Assembly: GCA_016931555.1 (NCBI GenBank)
Contig: JAFGEM010000031.1
Location: 1 to 24,706 of the forward strand
DNA from: Candidatus Iainarchaeum sp.
Lineage (GTDB): Archaea; Iainarchaeota; Iainarchaeia; Iainarchaeales; GCA-2688035
DNA: 24,706 nucleotides
Reading direction: 5' to 3'
In this document: in pieces, positions 6,619-13,252 of the stretch
How positions within the stretch are numbered: the stretch's first letter is position 1
Layout of the letters: each line of letters starts with the position of its first letter
Position numbers and translations under genes: made by a program
Notes under the pieces: generated by a model
Databases searched by the model: none
What the model was told of the DNA's origin: nothing
Seen by the model: only the letters and a program-made list of their open reading frames with translations

Positions 6619-8459
6619 TTTTCCTCACCTATCTTTACATGAGTTTGTTGCTTGAACATTTTAATTATTTCCTTTACACTTGTTGCTTCTTCCGGCTTTT
6701 TATCCTGCCGTATTGAAATCATTCTTGGAAATCTTAGTGCGAGTCCTTCTCCTTCTTCTTTTTTTCCTGCCCTGTGCACAGGACTTTTTGTAATTTCATC
6801 TGCACGCACTTCAATAACATATTTGGGAGAAACCCATACGTCTGCCTCTAACTCTGAATCCACTCTCGCAGGCTTTTTCTTTACGCTTGTCTTGCTCAGA
6901 ATCTTTTCCAAATCCTGCAATTGCTGTTCACTCATTCCAGTGCCAACTTTTGCGATGCTTCTCAGCATATCCTCTTTTTCATCGTAAACAGCGGTTAGCA
7001 ACGCTCCTAAACCAAATTGTGTTCGTGCGCCTTTGCCCTTAAAATAGCCAATTATTGCAACATCAACAGAATCCTGCAATTCCCCCTTGTAGGACCTCTT
7101 TAGTTTTATCCATGAAAACTTTCTTGCACCAGCAATGTATGGTGCGCTTAAATCTTTTGCAATAATGCCCTCTAAGCCCTTCCCAACATTTTCCTCGAAA
7201 AACTTATCCACTGTCTTAGGGGAATCAGTAACAATACTTTTCGTTAACTCAATATCGTTTCCTTTCTTTATCAGCTTCTCAAGTTTTTTTCTCCGTTCCT
7301 TAAAGGGCAGCCCCATTAAATTTTTTCCATCATCAAACATTACATCAAAAACAAACAGGCGCAATGGAAAATCTTTCGCCATTTCCTTTATATCATATTT
7401 TCTCTTTCTCTGGATAGTAACCTGAAAAGGCAAATATTCGCCAGTCTGTTCATTTACGGCAAGTGCCTCTCCCTCAAAAATCGCGTCCTTTGCCTTAACC
7501 TGTTTTTTCACTGCCTCAGCAATCTCAGGAAACATTGGAGTCATATTCTCCTGTCGCCTGCTAAAAATAGTTACTTTCTCTCCATACTTATGCACTTGAA
7601 CCCTAAACCCGTCGTACTTTGCCTCTACTGCGCATTTTCCCAGTTTTTTCACAATTTCCCCTGCACTCGGAAGCCGTTCAGCAAGAGTAGGCCGAATAGG
7701 AACTCCAGGGGTAATGTGAATTTCTTTCAAACCATTTAAACCATTTCTCTTTAATTTTTCTGCAATGCTTCCCAAATCACTATGCACATTATACTTTTCC
7801 TCAATTAACTCCCTTATCCGCATACGCAGCTTTCTTTCAAACTCTTCTTTACGCTTATCCACTTTTTTTTCCTTTAACTTATCTTCAATTTCTTTCTTCA
7901 ATTTGGCGTCTGCCTCTTTCAAAAGATTAATTGCAAACGCATCCATTATTGTTGGATCTCCAATTCCCAGCCTCAAATGCCCCAAAGGAACCCGAATAAT
8001 ATATTTTGCTTCAACTGGCTTTGCAGAATTCAGCAGCTCGGCAAGCAGCCTTATCTTTAAGTCTTGGCTGCCTTTTCCTTCAGCGCGCGCAATTTTCAGC
8101 AAGTTATTGAATACTTTTGCCACACTAAGTTCACCAGAAAAAAGCGCGCTCTGCTTTTTCTTCTTTAAAACCTCTTCGGCAACTAAACCCAAATCCCCTT
8201 TAACCTTAAATTTTTGTTCAATCTCTTTTTTTGGATAACCAGAAATTTTCGCAATTGCCTCTTCAACAAACTTTTCCCCCATTCCAATATCCAGTCCTTC
8301 ATAAGGCGGTGCAAGTTGCCCTTGGCAGAGAAAAACAATCTGCTGAATATCATCTGAACCTGTTTTTTTGAATAATTCTGCCAATAAATCAGTCATTAAA
8401 AGCCGAGAATTGGCTTTCTCAATCTTCTCAAAATAATCAGCAACAATCTTGAATTGCAT
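6615..8459 (-). CDS. lig: ATP-dependent DNA ligase
   Basis: The protein has 614 residues and seals nicks in DNA through an adenylated lysine. Domains in order are the N-terminal DNA-binding domain (about 1-245), the nucleotidyltransferase domain starting with motif I EAKYDGFRVQVH (AMP-accepting Lys281), and the OB-fold domain (about 440-600). Motifs III-V are visible as FVFDVMF, LEGIIAKD and SWIKLKR. Residues about 183-222 form a Lys/Glu-rich helical insertion (KLKKEIEDKLKEKKVDKRKE) between parts of the DNA-binding domain, making it longer than typical archaeal enzymes of roughly 560-600 residues. A TATA-like element about 29 bases before the ATG indicates a leaderless mRNA. It heads an overlapping three-gene operon with two membrane-associated proteins. 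Confidence 0.96.
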   Translation of the reverse strand: MQFKIVADYFEKIEKANSRLLMTDLLAELFKKTGSDDIQQIVFLCQGQLAPPYEGLDIGMGEKFVEEAIAKISGYPKKEIEQKFKVKGDLGLVAEEVLKKKKQSALFSGELSVAKVFNNLLKIARAEGKGSQDLKIRLLAELLNSAKPVEAKYIIRVPLGHLRLGIGDPTIMDAFAINLLKEADAKLKKEIEDKLKEKKVDKRKEEFERKLRMRIRELIEEKYNVHSDLGSIAEKLKRNGLNGLKEIHITPGVPIRPTLAERLPSAGEIVKKLGKCAVEAKYDGFRVQVHKYGEKVTIFSRRQENMTPMFPEIAEAVKKQVKAKDAIFEGEALAVNEQTGEYLPFQVTIQRKRKYDIKEMAKDFPLRLFVFDVMFDDGKNLMGLPFKERRKKLEKLIKKGNDIELTKSIVTDSPKTVDKFFEENVGKGLEGIIAKDLSAPYIAGARKFSWIKLKRSYKGELQDSVDVAIIGYFKGKGARTQFGLGALLTAVYDEKEDMLRSIAKVGTGMSEQQLQDLEKILSKTSVKKKPARVDSELEADVWVSPKYVIEVRADEITKSPVHRAGKKEEGEGLALRFPRMISIRQDKKPEEATSVKEIIKMFKQQTHVKIGEEK

Positions 8460-8483
8460 TCGTAATTATAAAGGCAAATAGAG

Positions 8484-8493
8484 TAATTTAACC
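8484..8493 (-). promoter_or_regulatory. Putative TATA box of the ligase operon
   Basis: Minus-strand GGTTAAATTA is centred about 29 bases before the ligase ATG, and no SD is visible before that ATG. This is consistent with leaderless initiation of the three-gene operon. Confidence 0.45.
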
Positions 8494-8545
8494 TTTTTGT
8501 TGCCAAGAAAAACATTTTATTCTCTCCCAATCACATTATTATACT

Positions 8546-8908
8546 ATGTTTGAGGGCGATTTTTTACTGCATCTTTTTTTCGGCAGTTTCCTAGAAATGG
8601 TGCTAAGCATAGTGTTTTTTGCAATTGGATTGTATTTGGCAGCAAAGCTCCTTGATCTAAAAGAAAACTCGCGTGAAAATGTGCTGCGCATTACACTAAT
8701 TGCATTTGTATTTGCAATCGGCGGAATTTTCTTCCAATATGTTGATTACTGGTTTCTAATGGCAATACAGTTTATCGCGACTCTTATAGCAGTAAAACAC
8801 TTTTACAAAACAGATTATCCGGACGCATTCGGCGCAGTAATAGTGGCAAACATACTGTTTATCCTGATAAAAGGTTTTTTTGTCCCAGGGGCTTTGCCTT
8901 TATTTTAG
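8546..8908 (+). CDS. Small four-TM membrane protein, unknown function
   Basis: The protein has 120 residues and is almost entirely hydrophobic, with helices at about 12-36, 48-64, 67-84 and 94-115. A charged loop (DLKENSRENVLR) lies between the first two. The ATG at 8546 has the TATA-like ACATTTTATTC about 28 bases upstream. It is divergent from the ligase operon and separated from it by 86 bases holding both promoters. No family is recognised; helix pattern and promoter spacing support a real gene. Confidence 0.7.
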   Translation: MFEGDFLLHLFFGSFLEMVLSIVFFAIGLYLAAKLLDLKENSRENVLRITLIAFVFAIGGIFFQYVDYWFLMAIQFIATLIAVKHFYKTDYPDAFGAVIVANILFILIKGFFVPGALPLF

Positions 8909-8954
8909 CTATCCAAAGTCTCTGTTCAGAACCTAAATGTTTTTGGGTGTGTAG

Positions 8955-9614
8955 CTATTTTCTCCTTCGCTGCCTTTTGGGCGTTGTTGGCTTTGGCGCG
9001 CGCTTTCTTTGCACTCTTTTGTATCTTGGCTTTTCTGGGTAAACCGCATTTGAGACTAGAATTACTCTTTCAAATCCGCCGAGCCTTATTAGGTCTTTGT
9101 AGATTGCTCCAACGCAACCTTGGGAAATAGTGTGTATTGTTGGTTTTCTTGTTCTCAGCGTTTTCGCTTCATGCTCGAAAACATCCATTGAATATGCGCT
9201 TTTTGATTCCATGCCTCCAATTTGCACTTGTCTTACGCCGAGTCGTTTGAGTTTTTTTGCAAACAAGAGTATAGAATTATCGTATCTGGGAGTTCCCCTT
9301 ATTGAATCCATTTTTAGTATTATCTCGGAATCGTTTCTTGCAGTTGCAATAATAAGGTGTTTTGGTGCATTCATTTCCCGCAATCTTTTTCCTGTCTTTC
9401 CAGTGTTGAATATGTCCTCAAGAATTATTACTGGCGTCTTTGCCTGTGTCAACAATCCTGCAATTGTTTTTGCATATTTTTCTCCGCCTTTGTCATTGTA
9501 AAAAGGGTGTACTAATACAATTACCTTGCCGTTAGCTCTTTTTATCTTTTTTTCCAATGCAGCCCATTGTTTTGCGCTAATTCTTTGCAGTGTAGGAATC
9601 CAAGCATTATCCAT
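8955..9614 (-). CDS. Uncharacterised alpha/beta protein with basic tail
   Basis: The protein has 219 residues. The ATG at 9614 is preferred over an in-frame TTG at 9641; a TATA-like TTATTAAC lies about 30 bases upstream. Alternating strands and helices (KVIVLVHPFYND, TPVIILEDIFNTG, KHLIIATARND, VRQVQIGGMES, FERVILVSNAVYPE) suggest a Rossmann-like fold. The conserved-looking segments HPFYNDKGG, GGMESKSAY and SQGCVGAIYKDLIRLGGF could form an active site, but no family is recognised. The last 25 residues are very basic (KRAPKPTTPKRQRRRK) and may contact nucleic acid. It is convergent with the small membrane protein gene, with a 46-base gap. Confidence 0.7.
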   Translation of the reverse strand: MDNAWIPTLQRISAKQWAALEKKIKRANGKVIVLVHPFYNDKGGEKYAKTIAGLLTQAKTPVIILEDIFNTGKTGKRLREMNAPKHLIIATARNDSEIILKMDSIRGTPRYDNSILLFAKKLKRLGVRQVQIGGMESKSAYSMDVFEHEAKTLRTRKPTIHTISQGCVGAIYKDLIRLGGFERVILVSNAVYPEKPRYKRVQRKRAPKPTTPKRQRRRK

Positions 9615-9665
9615 TTTATATCCCAATAATAACAGGCTCAAGATAGTTAATAAGTTTTTGGGTTT

Positions 9666-9899
9666 TTATTGGGCGCTTTCTGTATTATCCTTGAGCGCCA
9701 AGTACTCGTATGCTTTTTGAAGCGCTAAAATTGCTTTCGGCAAATCATTGAGCTTGAAAGAACTGCTGCTCTTCCATTCCTCCCCATCTTTATACCTTTT
9801 ATCCAGTGAAACGCTGTTGAAGACATTGCCTTCTTTTCCTTGATTCTCCCAAACAGCAACTTGTATTCCGCCTGCTTTGAATTTCTTTATCGGACTCAT
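9666..9899 (-). CDS. Small conserved-looking protein, possible nucleic-acid-binding fold
   Basis: The protein has 77 residues. The ATG at 9899 is chosen because a strong SD (GGGGTGAG, minus strand 9903-9910) lies just upstream; an extension to a TTG at 9959 would bury that site inside the coding region. The pattern is several beta strands (IQVAVWENQG, NSVSLDKRYKDGEEW) followed by a C-terminal helix, NDLPKAILALQKAYEYLA. This strand-strand-helix layout, with aromatic and basic residues on the strands, resembles small single-strand-binding (PC4-like) proteins, but the match is only by pattern. It is followed 52 bases downstream by the uncharacterised alpha/beta gene on the same strand. Confidence 0.65.
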   Translation of the reverse strand: MSPIKKFKAGGIQVAVWENQGKEGNVFNSVSLDKRYKDGEEWKSSSSFKLNDLPKAILALQKAYEYLALKDNTESAQ

Positions 9900-9984
9900 T
9901 TTCTCACCCCCTTTTTCATCTCCTTTGCCTTTCAGAAAAAATTTCCGAAATAACTTCAAAATTAATTAAAAATAAAAAAATTGA

Positions 9985-10060
9985 AGAAAATTGGTTAGCA
10001 AGAGTAACCAATCAACTTTGTTATCGGGTGCAAAGGCCCTTGCACCTGAACCAATTTTCT
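9985..10060. repeat. Nested inverted repeats with competing pairings (possible structured RNA)
   Basis: AGAAAATTGGTT (9985-9996) is perfectly complementary to AACCAATTTTCT (10049-10060), a 12-bp stem. Inside it CGGGTGCAA (10025-10033) pairs with TTGCACCTG (10040-10048), nine pairs including one G-U, directly against the outer stem. The segment ATTGGTTA (9990-9997) can instead pair with TAACCAAT (10005-10012), eight perfect pairs with a seven-base loop, so the outer stem and this hairpin exclude each other. Such alternatives are typical of switching RNA leaders, but no known riboswitch class is recognised and the transcribed strand is unknown. Confidence 0.45.
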
Positions 10061-10240
10061 CTGCCCTTGGCCTTCTACAAACCAACACAATTTTGAGGAA
10101 AACATTTTACATCACCTGCAAATACCCTTGTTTTCACGCTTTAAAAACAACGCGATGCAGTGGATTTCCGCTGTTCCGCTGTTAGGAATTTGCTTTTAAA
10201 ACTAACCAATCCTAAATATTTTAGCTTCTTTTGTAGTTTT
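10061..10240. other. Gene-free interval with weaker inverted repeats
   Basis: No supportable gene is seen here; short open frames start with TTG and have no SD. Structural items are GAAAACA (10098-10104) with TGTTTTC (10129-10135); CAGTGG (10158-10163) with CCGCTG (10168-10173, one G-U pair); the tandem octamer TTCCGCTG repeated in 10167-10182; and TTAGGA (10182-10187) with TCCTAA (10210-10215). The interval ends with a strong TATA-like element at 10212-10224. Confidence 0.5.
10212..10224 (+). promoter_or_regulatory. Putative TATA box upstream of hairpin cluster and tRNA-Pro
   Basis: CTAAATATTTTAG is nearly palindromic and is the best TATA match before the tRNA genes. Initiation about 25 bases downstream would give a transcript starting near 10240-10250, placing the hairpin cluster in the 5' leader of the tRNA-Pro(UGG) precursor. 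This is inferred from spacing only. Confidence 0.4.
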
Positions 10241-10242
10241 CG

Positions 10243-10327
10243 CAAGCCTCCATGTAAAAGCTTGCTTTTACGTGGCCTCGCAAAACCTTGGTTTTGCAAG
10301 GTTTGAAAGCGAGCTTGCGAGCGCTTC
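10243..10327. repeat. Cluster of three consecutive hairpins, each with a central CTTG
   Basis: Hairpin 1 is CCATGTAAAAGC (10250-10261) with GCTTTTACGTGG (10264-10275), one T-G pair. Hairpin 2 is GCAAAACC (10280-10287) with GGTTTTGC (10290-10297), perfect. Hairpin 3 is AAGCG (10307-10311) with CGCTT (10322-10326). In the first two the apical tetraloop is CTTG, and CTTG also lies in the third. Competing pairings exist: AACCTTG (10284-10290) with CAAGGTT (10297-10303), and CAAGC (10243-10247) with GCTTG (10260-10264). The cluster ends about 12 bases before tRNA-Pro(UGG). It could be a processed tRNA leader, a REP-like repeat group or a small RNA. Confidence 0.55.
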
Positions 10328-10338
10328 GAAAAGGCTTT

Positions 10339-10412
10339 GGGGCTGTAGTCTAGCTTGGTTAGGATTCGTGCTTTGGGAGCATGCGACGGGGGTTCAAATC
10401 CTCCCAGCCCCA
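10339..10412 (+). tRNA. tRNA-Pro (anticodon UGG)
   Basis: The gene is 74 bases with no encoded CCA. The acceptor GGGGCTG pairs with CAGCCCC. The D stem is GTCT/GGAT with two G-T pairs. The anticodon stem CGTGC/GCATG encloses loop TTTGGGA, giving anticodon TGG with G37 as usual for proline. The variable loop is CGAC. The T stem GGGGG/CCTCC encloses TTCAAAT. The discriminator is A. A run of seven T follows within four bases. It reads CCA and, by wobble, other CCN codons. Confidence 0.95.
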
Positions 10413-10415
10413 CAC

Positions 10416-10422
10416 TTTTTTT
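10416..10422 (+). terminator. Oligo-T terminator after tRNA-Pro(UGG)
   Basis: Seven consecutive T lie four bases after the tRNA 3' end. Oligo-T on the non-template strand is the usual archaeal intrinsic termination signal. Confidence 0.55.
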
Positions 10423-10481
10423 AAATTAAAGCAATCTTTTTTAATTCTTCAATCCCATAATTATCTTTGAATTAAATGCAT

Positions 10482-10555
10482 GGGACTTTGGTGTAGCTTG
10501 GTTAGCATTTTAGGCTGGGGGTCTAACGACGGGGGTTCAAATCCTCCAAGTCCCA
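10482..10555 (+). tRNA. tRNA-Pro (anticodon GGG)
   Basis: The gene is 74 bases with no encoded CCA. The acceptor GGGACTT pairs with AAGTCCC. The D stem is GTGT/GCAT. The anticodon stem TTAGG/TCTAA (one G-T pair) encloses loop CTGGGGG, giving anticodon GGG for CCC and CCT. The variable loop CGAC, the T arm and the D loop AGCTTGGTTA are identical to those of the neighbouring tRNA-Pro(UGG), suggesting tandem duplication and divergence. The TATA-like CATAATTATC lies about 25 bases upstream, so it may be transcribed separately. Confidence 0.95.
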
Positions 10556-10580
10556 ATTTCACAGTTAGGGGGGCAGTGCA

Positions 10581-11249
10581 TTGACAAAGCCAAGAAAACA
10601 ACAGGGTTTTATTTCAGTCAAGGAAGCGCAGAAAAGGGCAAAAGGATTTGGAATTAGCACTACTGGCACAAGCATTCGAATTGCCCTTGAAAAAGTTCCA
10701 AGAGAGTGGGTTTTACAGTCTGCATGGGGCAAAAAAGGTGCAATTAAAATTAGGGAGGACAAGCTCCTTGAAATATTGAAGCGCACGCCAAAACAGGGGG
10801 TAATCCCAAAGGGCTATTTTACTGTAACTGGGCTGATTAAAGAAGCCAAAAAACAGGGTGTAACCTTAAACAAACAATCAGTCAAATACAGGTTTGCACA
10901 GTGGCTTGAAAAACCCAAGGAAAATTCAGACAAAATAAAGGGGTTTGCAGTAGACATTCACGATCCAAGGCACAGGTGGTTTTTTTCCCCTGAAAACGCG
11001 AAAGCACTGATTCAATGGGCGCGCGAGGTAAAGGAAGCGCCGCAATTGGCAAGAGTAGGAATGATTGTTCCAATGACAACAATTGCAGAATCAGAGGCAA
11101 TTGGCTTGGATTCTGCCCACTGGGCCTGTCAAGCCTTAGGGCTAAGAAAGATTAAGATTGGCAGGAAAACATATTTAAAGCCCGAAGACGCTAAACGTTT
11201 AAGGGCTTACCTTGCAGAGGGCAGCCACAGGGGAAAAAGGAAAAAGTGA
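10581..11249 (+). CDS. Protein with three HTH-like repeats, putative DNA-binding
   Basis: The protein has 222 residues. TTG at 10581 is the start: AGGGGGG (10567-10573) is a strong SD seven bases upstream, and the next ATG is far inside. Three similar modules are visible at about 10-62 (FISVKEAQKRAKGFGISTTG), 78-145 (YFTVTGLIKEAKKQGVTLNK) and 163-212 (VPMTTIAESEAIGLDSAHWA); each begins with a hydrophobic strand and a helix-turn-helix-like stretch and ends with a basic strand (KGAIKIRED, HRWFFSPEN, GRKTYLKPED). This resembles tandem MerR/excisionase-like winged HTH units and suggests DNA binding. It begins only 25 bases after tRNA-Pro(GGG) and is followed six bases later by a basic protein gene. 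No family is named. Confidence 0.72.
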   Translation: MTKPRKQQGFISVKEAQKRAKGFGISTTGTSIRIALEKVPREWVLQSAWGKKGAIKIREDKLLEILKRTPKQGVIPKGYFTVTGLIKEAKKQGVTLNKQSVKYRFAQWLEKPKENSDKIKGFAVDIHDPRHRWFFSPENAKALIQWAREVKEAPQLARVGMIVPMTTIAESEAIGLDSAHWACQALGLRKIKIGRKTYLKPEDAKRLRAYLAEGSHRGKRKK

Positions 11250-11255
11250 GTTTTA

Positions 11256-11678
11256 ATGGCGCGAAAACCACGGGTGCCGAAAAAGAAAATGGTTGCAAGG
11301 CATAGAAAACCAGTGCAAAGAAGCCAGGTTTTTCGAAAATCACCGCGCACTCTTACGCGCGGGCGAACGCTTGCAAAAAGGCGCGCAATATGGATGCAGG
11401 TTGCTCAAACCGCCAGAGAATCTGAGATTGTAAGGCGCAATATTGACTTGTTTGGAAGAGACCCTGTTTTGTTCCGCTTGGCGACACTGGTTGAATCTGC
11501 AGTGCACCCGGGACATGGAATAAGGAGAGGCATGCTTCGCAGCATTCGTGATGCAGAGCGCAGAATCCTGTTAGGGGAACTTTCACAATTTGAATATCAT
11601 AAGTGGGCGAAAGAATTGGGAATTCCAAACGCAGGAAACTCGCCGTATCTCGCGTTTTTGCGCAGAGGCAAAAAATAG
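11256..11678 (+). CDS. Basic protein of unknown function
   Basis: The protein has 140 residues. The first 45 are extremely basic and probably disordered (KPRVPKKKMVARHRKPVQRS), followed by a helical domain (about 45-135) containing RESEIVRRNIDLFGRDPVLF and FEYHKWAKELGIPNAGNSPY. The ATG at 11256 comes six bases after the preceding stop, and the GTGAG across that stop may act as a weak SD. Co-transcription with the triple-HTH protein is likely. Composition suggests nucleic acid binding. No family is recognised. Confidence 0.65.
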   Translation: MARKPRVPKKKMVARHRKPVQRSQVFRKSPRTLTRGRTLAKRRAIWMQVAQTARESEIVRRNIDLFGRDPVLFRLATLVESAVHPGHGIRRGMLRSIRDAERRILLGELSQFEYHKWAKELGIPNAGNSPYLAFLRRGKK

Positions 11679-11703
11679 TGCGTATAATTTGGTTCCCATA
11701 CAA

Positions 11704-11714
11704 TTAAATATTTC
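11704..11714 (+). promoter_or_regulatory. Putative TATA box for the membrane protein/CYTH pair
   Basis: TTAAATATTTC is centred about 28 bases before the ATG at 11736, which lacks an SD. This fits a leaderless transcript. Confidence 0.45.
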
Positions 11715-11735
11715 TTTGCCCAATTTTTCTTTTGA

Positions 11736-12257
11736 ATGAAAGCACACCTTTACTTTGAAAAAATAAAAATCCCCTCAATAGTATTGTTCCTTTTTTACCT
11801 GCTTGACCTAGTGCTAATCGCGTTTGTTGCAAGCTCAACACAAAACATTCAGGCTGTTTTTTTAGCATCAAAATTCCTTTTTGCACTTTATCTAATCTGG
11901 GCCTTTGTAATAGTATTTTGGGTGGGCTACAGTTCCTCCAAGGAAATTGGAAGCGTTCCAAAAACAGCAGTTATTGTTTCTGCCCTTTCAATAATACTTG
12001 CTGGCTTTTTAGCGCGGATTGTCAGCGCATTATTCTATATCCTCTTCTACATTCCTGTAATGTCCAGCATTTCTCCGGAAATAATAGACTATCTTGTAGG
12101 CCCGACAATTGATTTGAACATGGTTTTCCTGCCTGTCTTTTTGCTGTCAGGCCTCTCATATGACATTGGCATTGGCTTTATTTTCGGGGCATTCGGCGCC
12201 TATCTCGCAAACTTCAGGAAAAAAAGGAATGTAAGGGGATTTTTTGCTCGAGCTTGA
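11736..12257 (+). CDS. Four-TM membrane protein, unknown function
   Basis: The protein has 173 residues, with hydrophobic segments at about 12-32, 40-64, 78-107 and 125-155 and a basic C-terminus (NFRKKRNVRGFFARA) likely in the cytoplasm. Small residues in the last helix (GIGFIFGAFGAYLA) form GxxxG-like packing motifs. Its 3' end overlaps the start of the CYTH gene by 14 bases, so the two are probably translated together. No transporter family is recognised. Confidence 0.72.
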   Translation: MKAHLYFEKIKIPSIVLFLFYLLDLVLIAFVASSTQNIQAVFLASKFLFALYLIWAFVIVFWVGYSSSKEIGSVPKTAVIVSALSIILAGFLARIVSALFYILFYIPVMSSISPEIIDYLVGPTIDLNMVFLPVFLLSGLSYDIGIGFIFGAFGAYLANFRKKRNVRGFFARA

Positions 12258-12765
12258 AAAAACTTTTCTTGCAAAATCCCTGCCAAAAGACTTGAAGGAA
12301 TGCAGGCACACAGAGCTCTTTGCAAGCTATGTGCCCAACGAATCTGGGCATTCTACCTTGCGTATCCGGAGCCACGGCTCAAAATTCGAGATTACAAGAA
12401 AATCTCCTGTTGCAGAGGATGCTTCGGAACAGAACGAGCATACAATTGAATTATCTGAGAAAGAGTTTGAATGCCTTTCACAACTCCCGAGCGGGAGAAA
12501 AACACTCAAAACAAGATACTATTACCCGCACAATGGTCTGACTGCTGAGTTTGATGTTTTCCACGCTCCCTTGGAGGGCCTGGTTCTCATTGACTTTGAA
12601 TTCAAAACCAAAGAGGAAAAAATCTCTTTTAATCCCCCGGATTTCTGCCTTGCAGAAGTAACTCAGGAAGAATTTGTTGCAGGCGGCATGCTCTGCGGCA
12701 AAAGCTATAAAGAAATTGAAGCCAAATTAAAGAAATTTGGGTATAAAAAATTGTTTCTGGATTAA
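12244..12765 (+). CDS. CYTH-domain protein (triphosphate tunnel metalloenzyme family)
   Basis: The protein has 173 residues. It starts at TTG 12244: AAGGGG (12233-12238) is an SD about five bases upstream, and the frame begins directly with LELEKTFLAK, the CYTH signature ExExKFLV-like strand that binds metal and triphosphate. Further acidic and basic strands follow (STLRIRSHGSKFEITRK, KTLKTRYYYPHNGLTAEFDV, GLVLIDFEFKT), consistent with the eight-stranded tunnel. Family members hydrolyse tripolyphosphate or nucleoside triphosphates, or act as class IV adenylate cyclases; for a protein of this size triphosphatase is more likely. It overlaps the upstream membrane protein gene and ends one base from the convergent GNAT gene. 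Confidence 0.8.
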   Translation: MLELEKTFLAKSLPKDLKECRHTELFASYVPNESGHSTLRIRSHGSKFEITRKSPVAEDASEQNEHTIELSEKEFECLSQLPSGRKTLKTRYYYPHNGLTAEFDVFHAPLEGLVLIDFEFKTKEEKISFNPPDFCLAEVTQEEFVAGGMLCGKSYKEIEAKLKKFGYKKLFLD

Positions 12766-12766
12766 C

Positions 12767-13252
12767 TCACTGCACATAATTCGGGGTCTCTTCTCCATTG
12801 GAATGCAGGTTTAACTCCCATTCCTCTGCAACATGGCCCCCTATCTTGTTTTTCCACAATCCCATGAAACCAAAACCCATTTTAGTGTAAAGCTTTTTTG
12901 CCTTTTCATTGTCCTGCCGCACGAGCAGTGTAACACGCTTTATTTTCTTTTTTCTCAGAAAATCTATTGCAAACTCAAGCATTTTTTTCCCAAATCCCTT
13001 CCCCCGAAACTTTGGGGCAATAGTAAACCCGCTTATGCGCGCAGTCTGAAAATCAAGTTTTCTCAACTCAACAAAACCAATTATTTTCTTATCCTCGACT
13101 GCCTTAAACACGCGCTTGCTCTTGCTCTCGAGCTTTTCCAAGAATTTTTTCTCAGTAATTTTGCTGTAAGCAAACTCACGCTTAATCATTTTCACAATCT
13201 CTTTTGAATCAGAATCATACGCAGGAAGAATATCCATTAGAGTCACGCTCAT
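12767..13252 (-). CDS. GNAT-family N-acetyltransferase
   Basis: The protein has 161 residues. The acetyl-CoA pyrophosphate loop APKFRGKGFGKKML (R/Q-x-x-G-x-G at 83-88) and the C-terminal NEKAKKLYTKMGF motif (115-127) are diagnostic of GNAT enzymes. The order of strands and helices fits a single complete domain resembling RimI-like ribosomal-protein acetyltransferases, but the substrate cannot be deduced. Its ATG overlaps the stop of the PIN gene by four bases, so it is the last gene of a four-gene operon. A second ATG six codons in is a possible alternative start. Confidence 0.88.
   Translation of the reverse strand: MSVTLMDILPAYDSDSKEIVKMIKREFAYSKITEKKFLEKLESKSKRVFKAVEDKKIIGFVELRKLDFQTARISGFTIAPKFRGKGFGKKMLEFAIDFLRKKKIKRVTLLVRQDNEKAKKLYTKMGFGFMGLWKNKIGGHVAEEWELNLHSNGEETPNYVQ

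Noticed and set aside
10095..10103. GAGGAAAAC resembling an RNase P RNA conserved region
   Set aside because: The match is short, the following conserved bases are missing and no matching distal region was found.
9991..10185. 64-codon plus-strand frame starting with TTG
   Set aside because: It has no SD, lies inside the inverted-repeat region and resembles no protein.
10141..10413. Open frame on the minus strand covering tRNA-Pro(UGG)
   Set aside because: It reads through the tRNA and the hairpin cluster; its N-terminus is the usual false protein from antisense tRNA.
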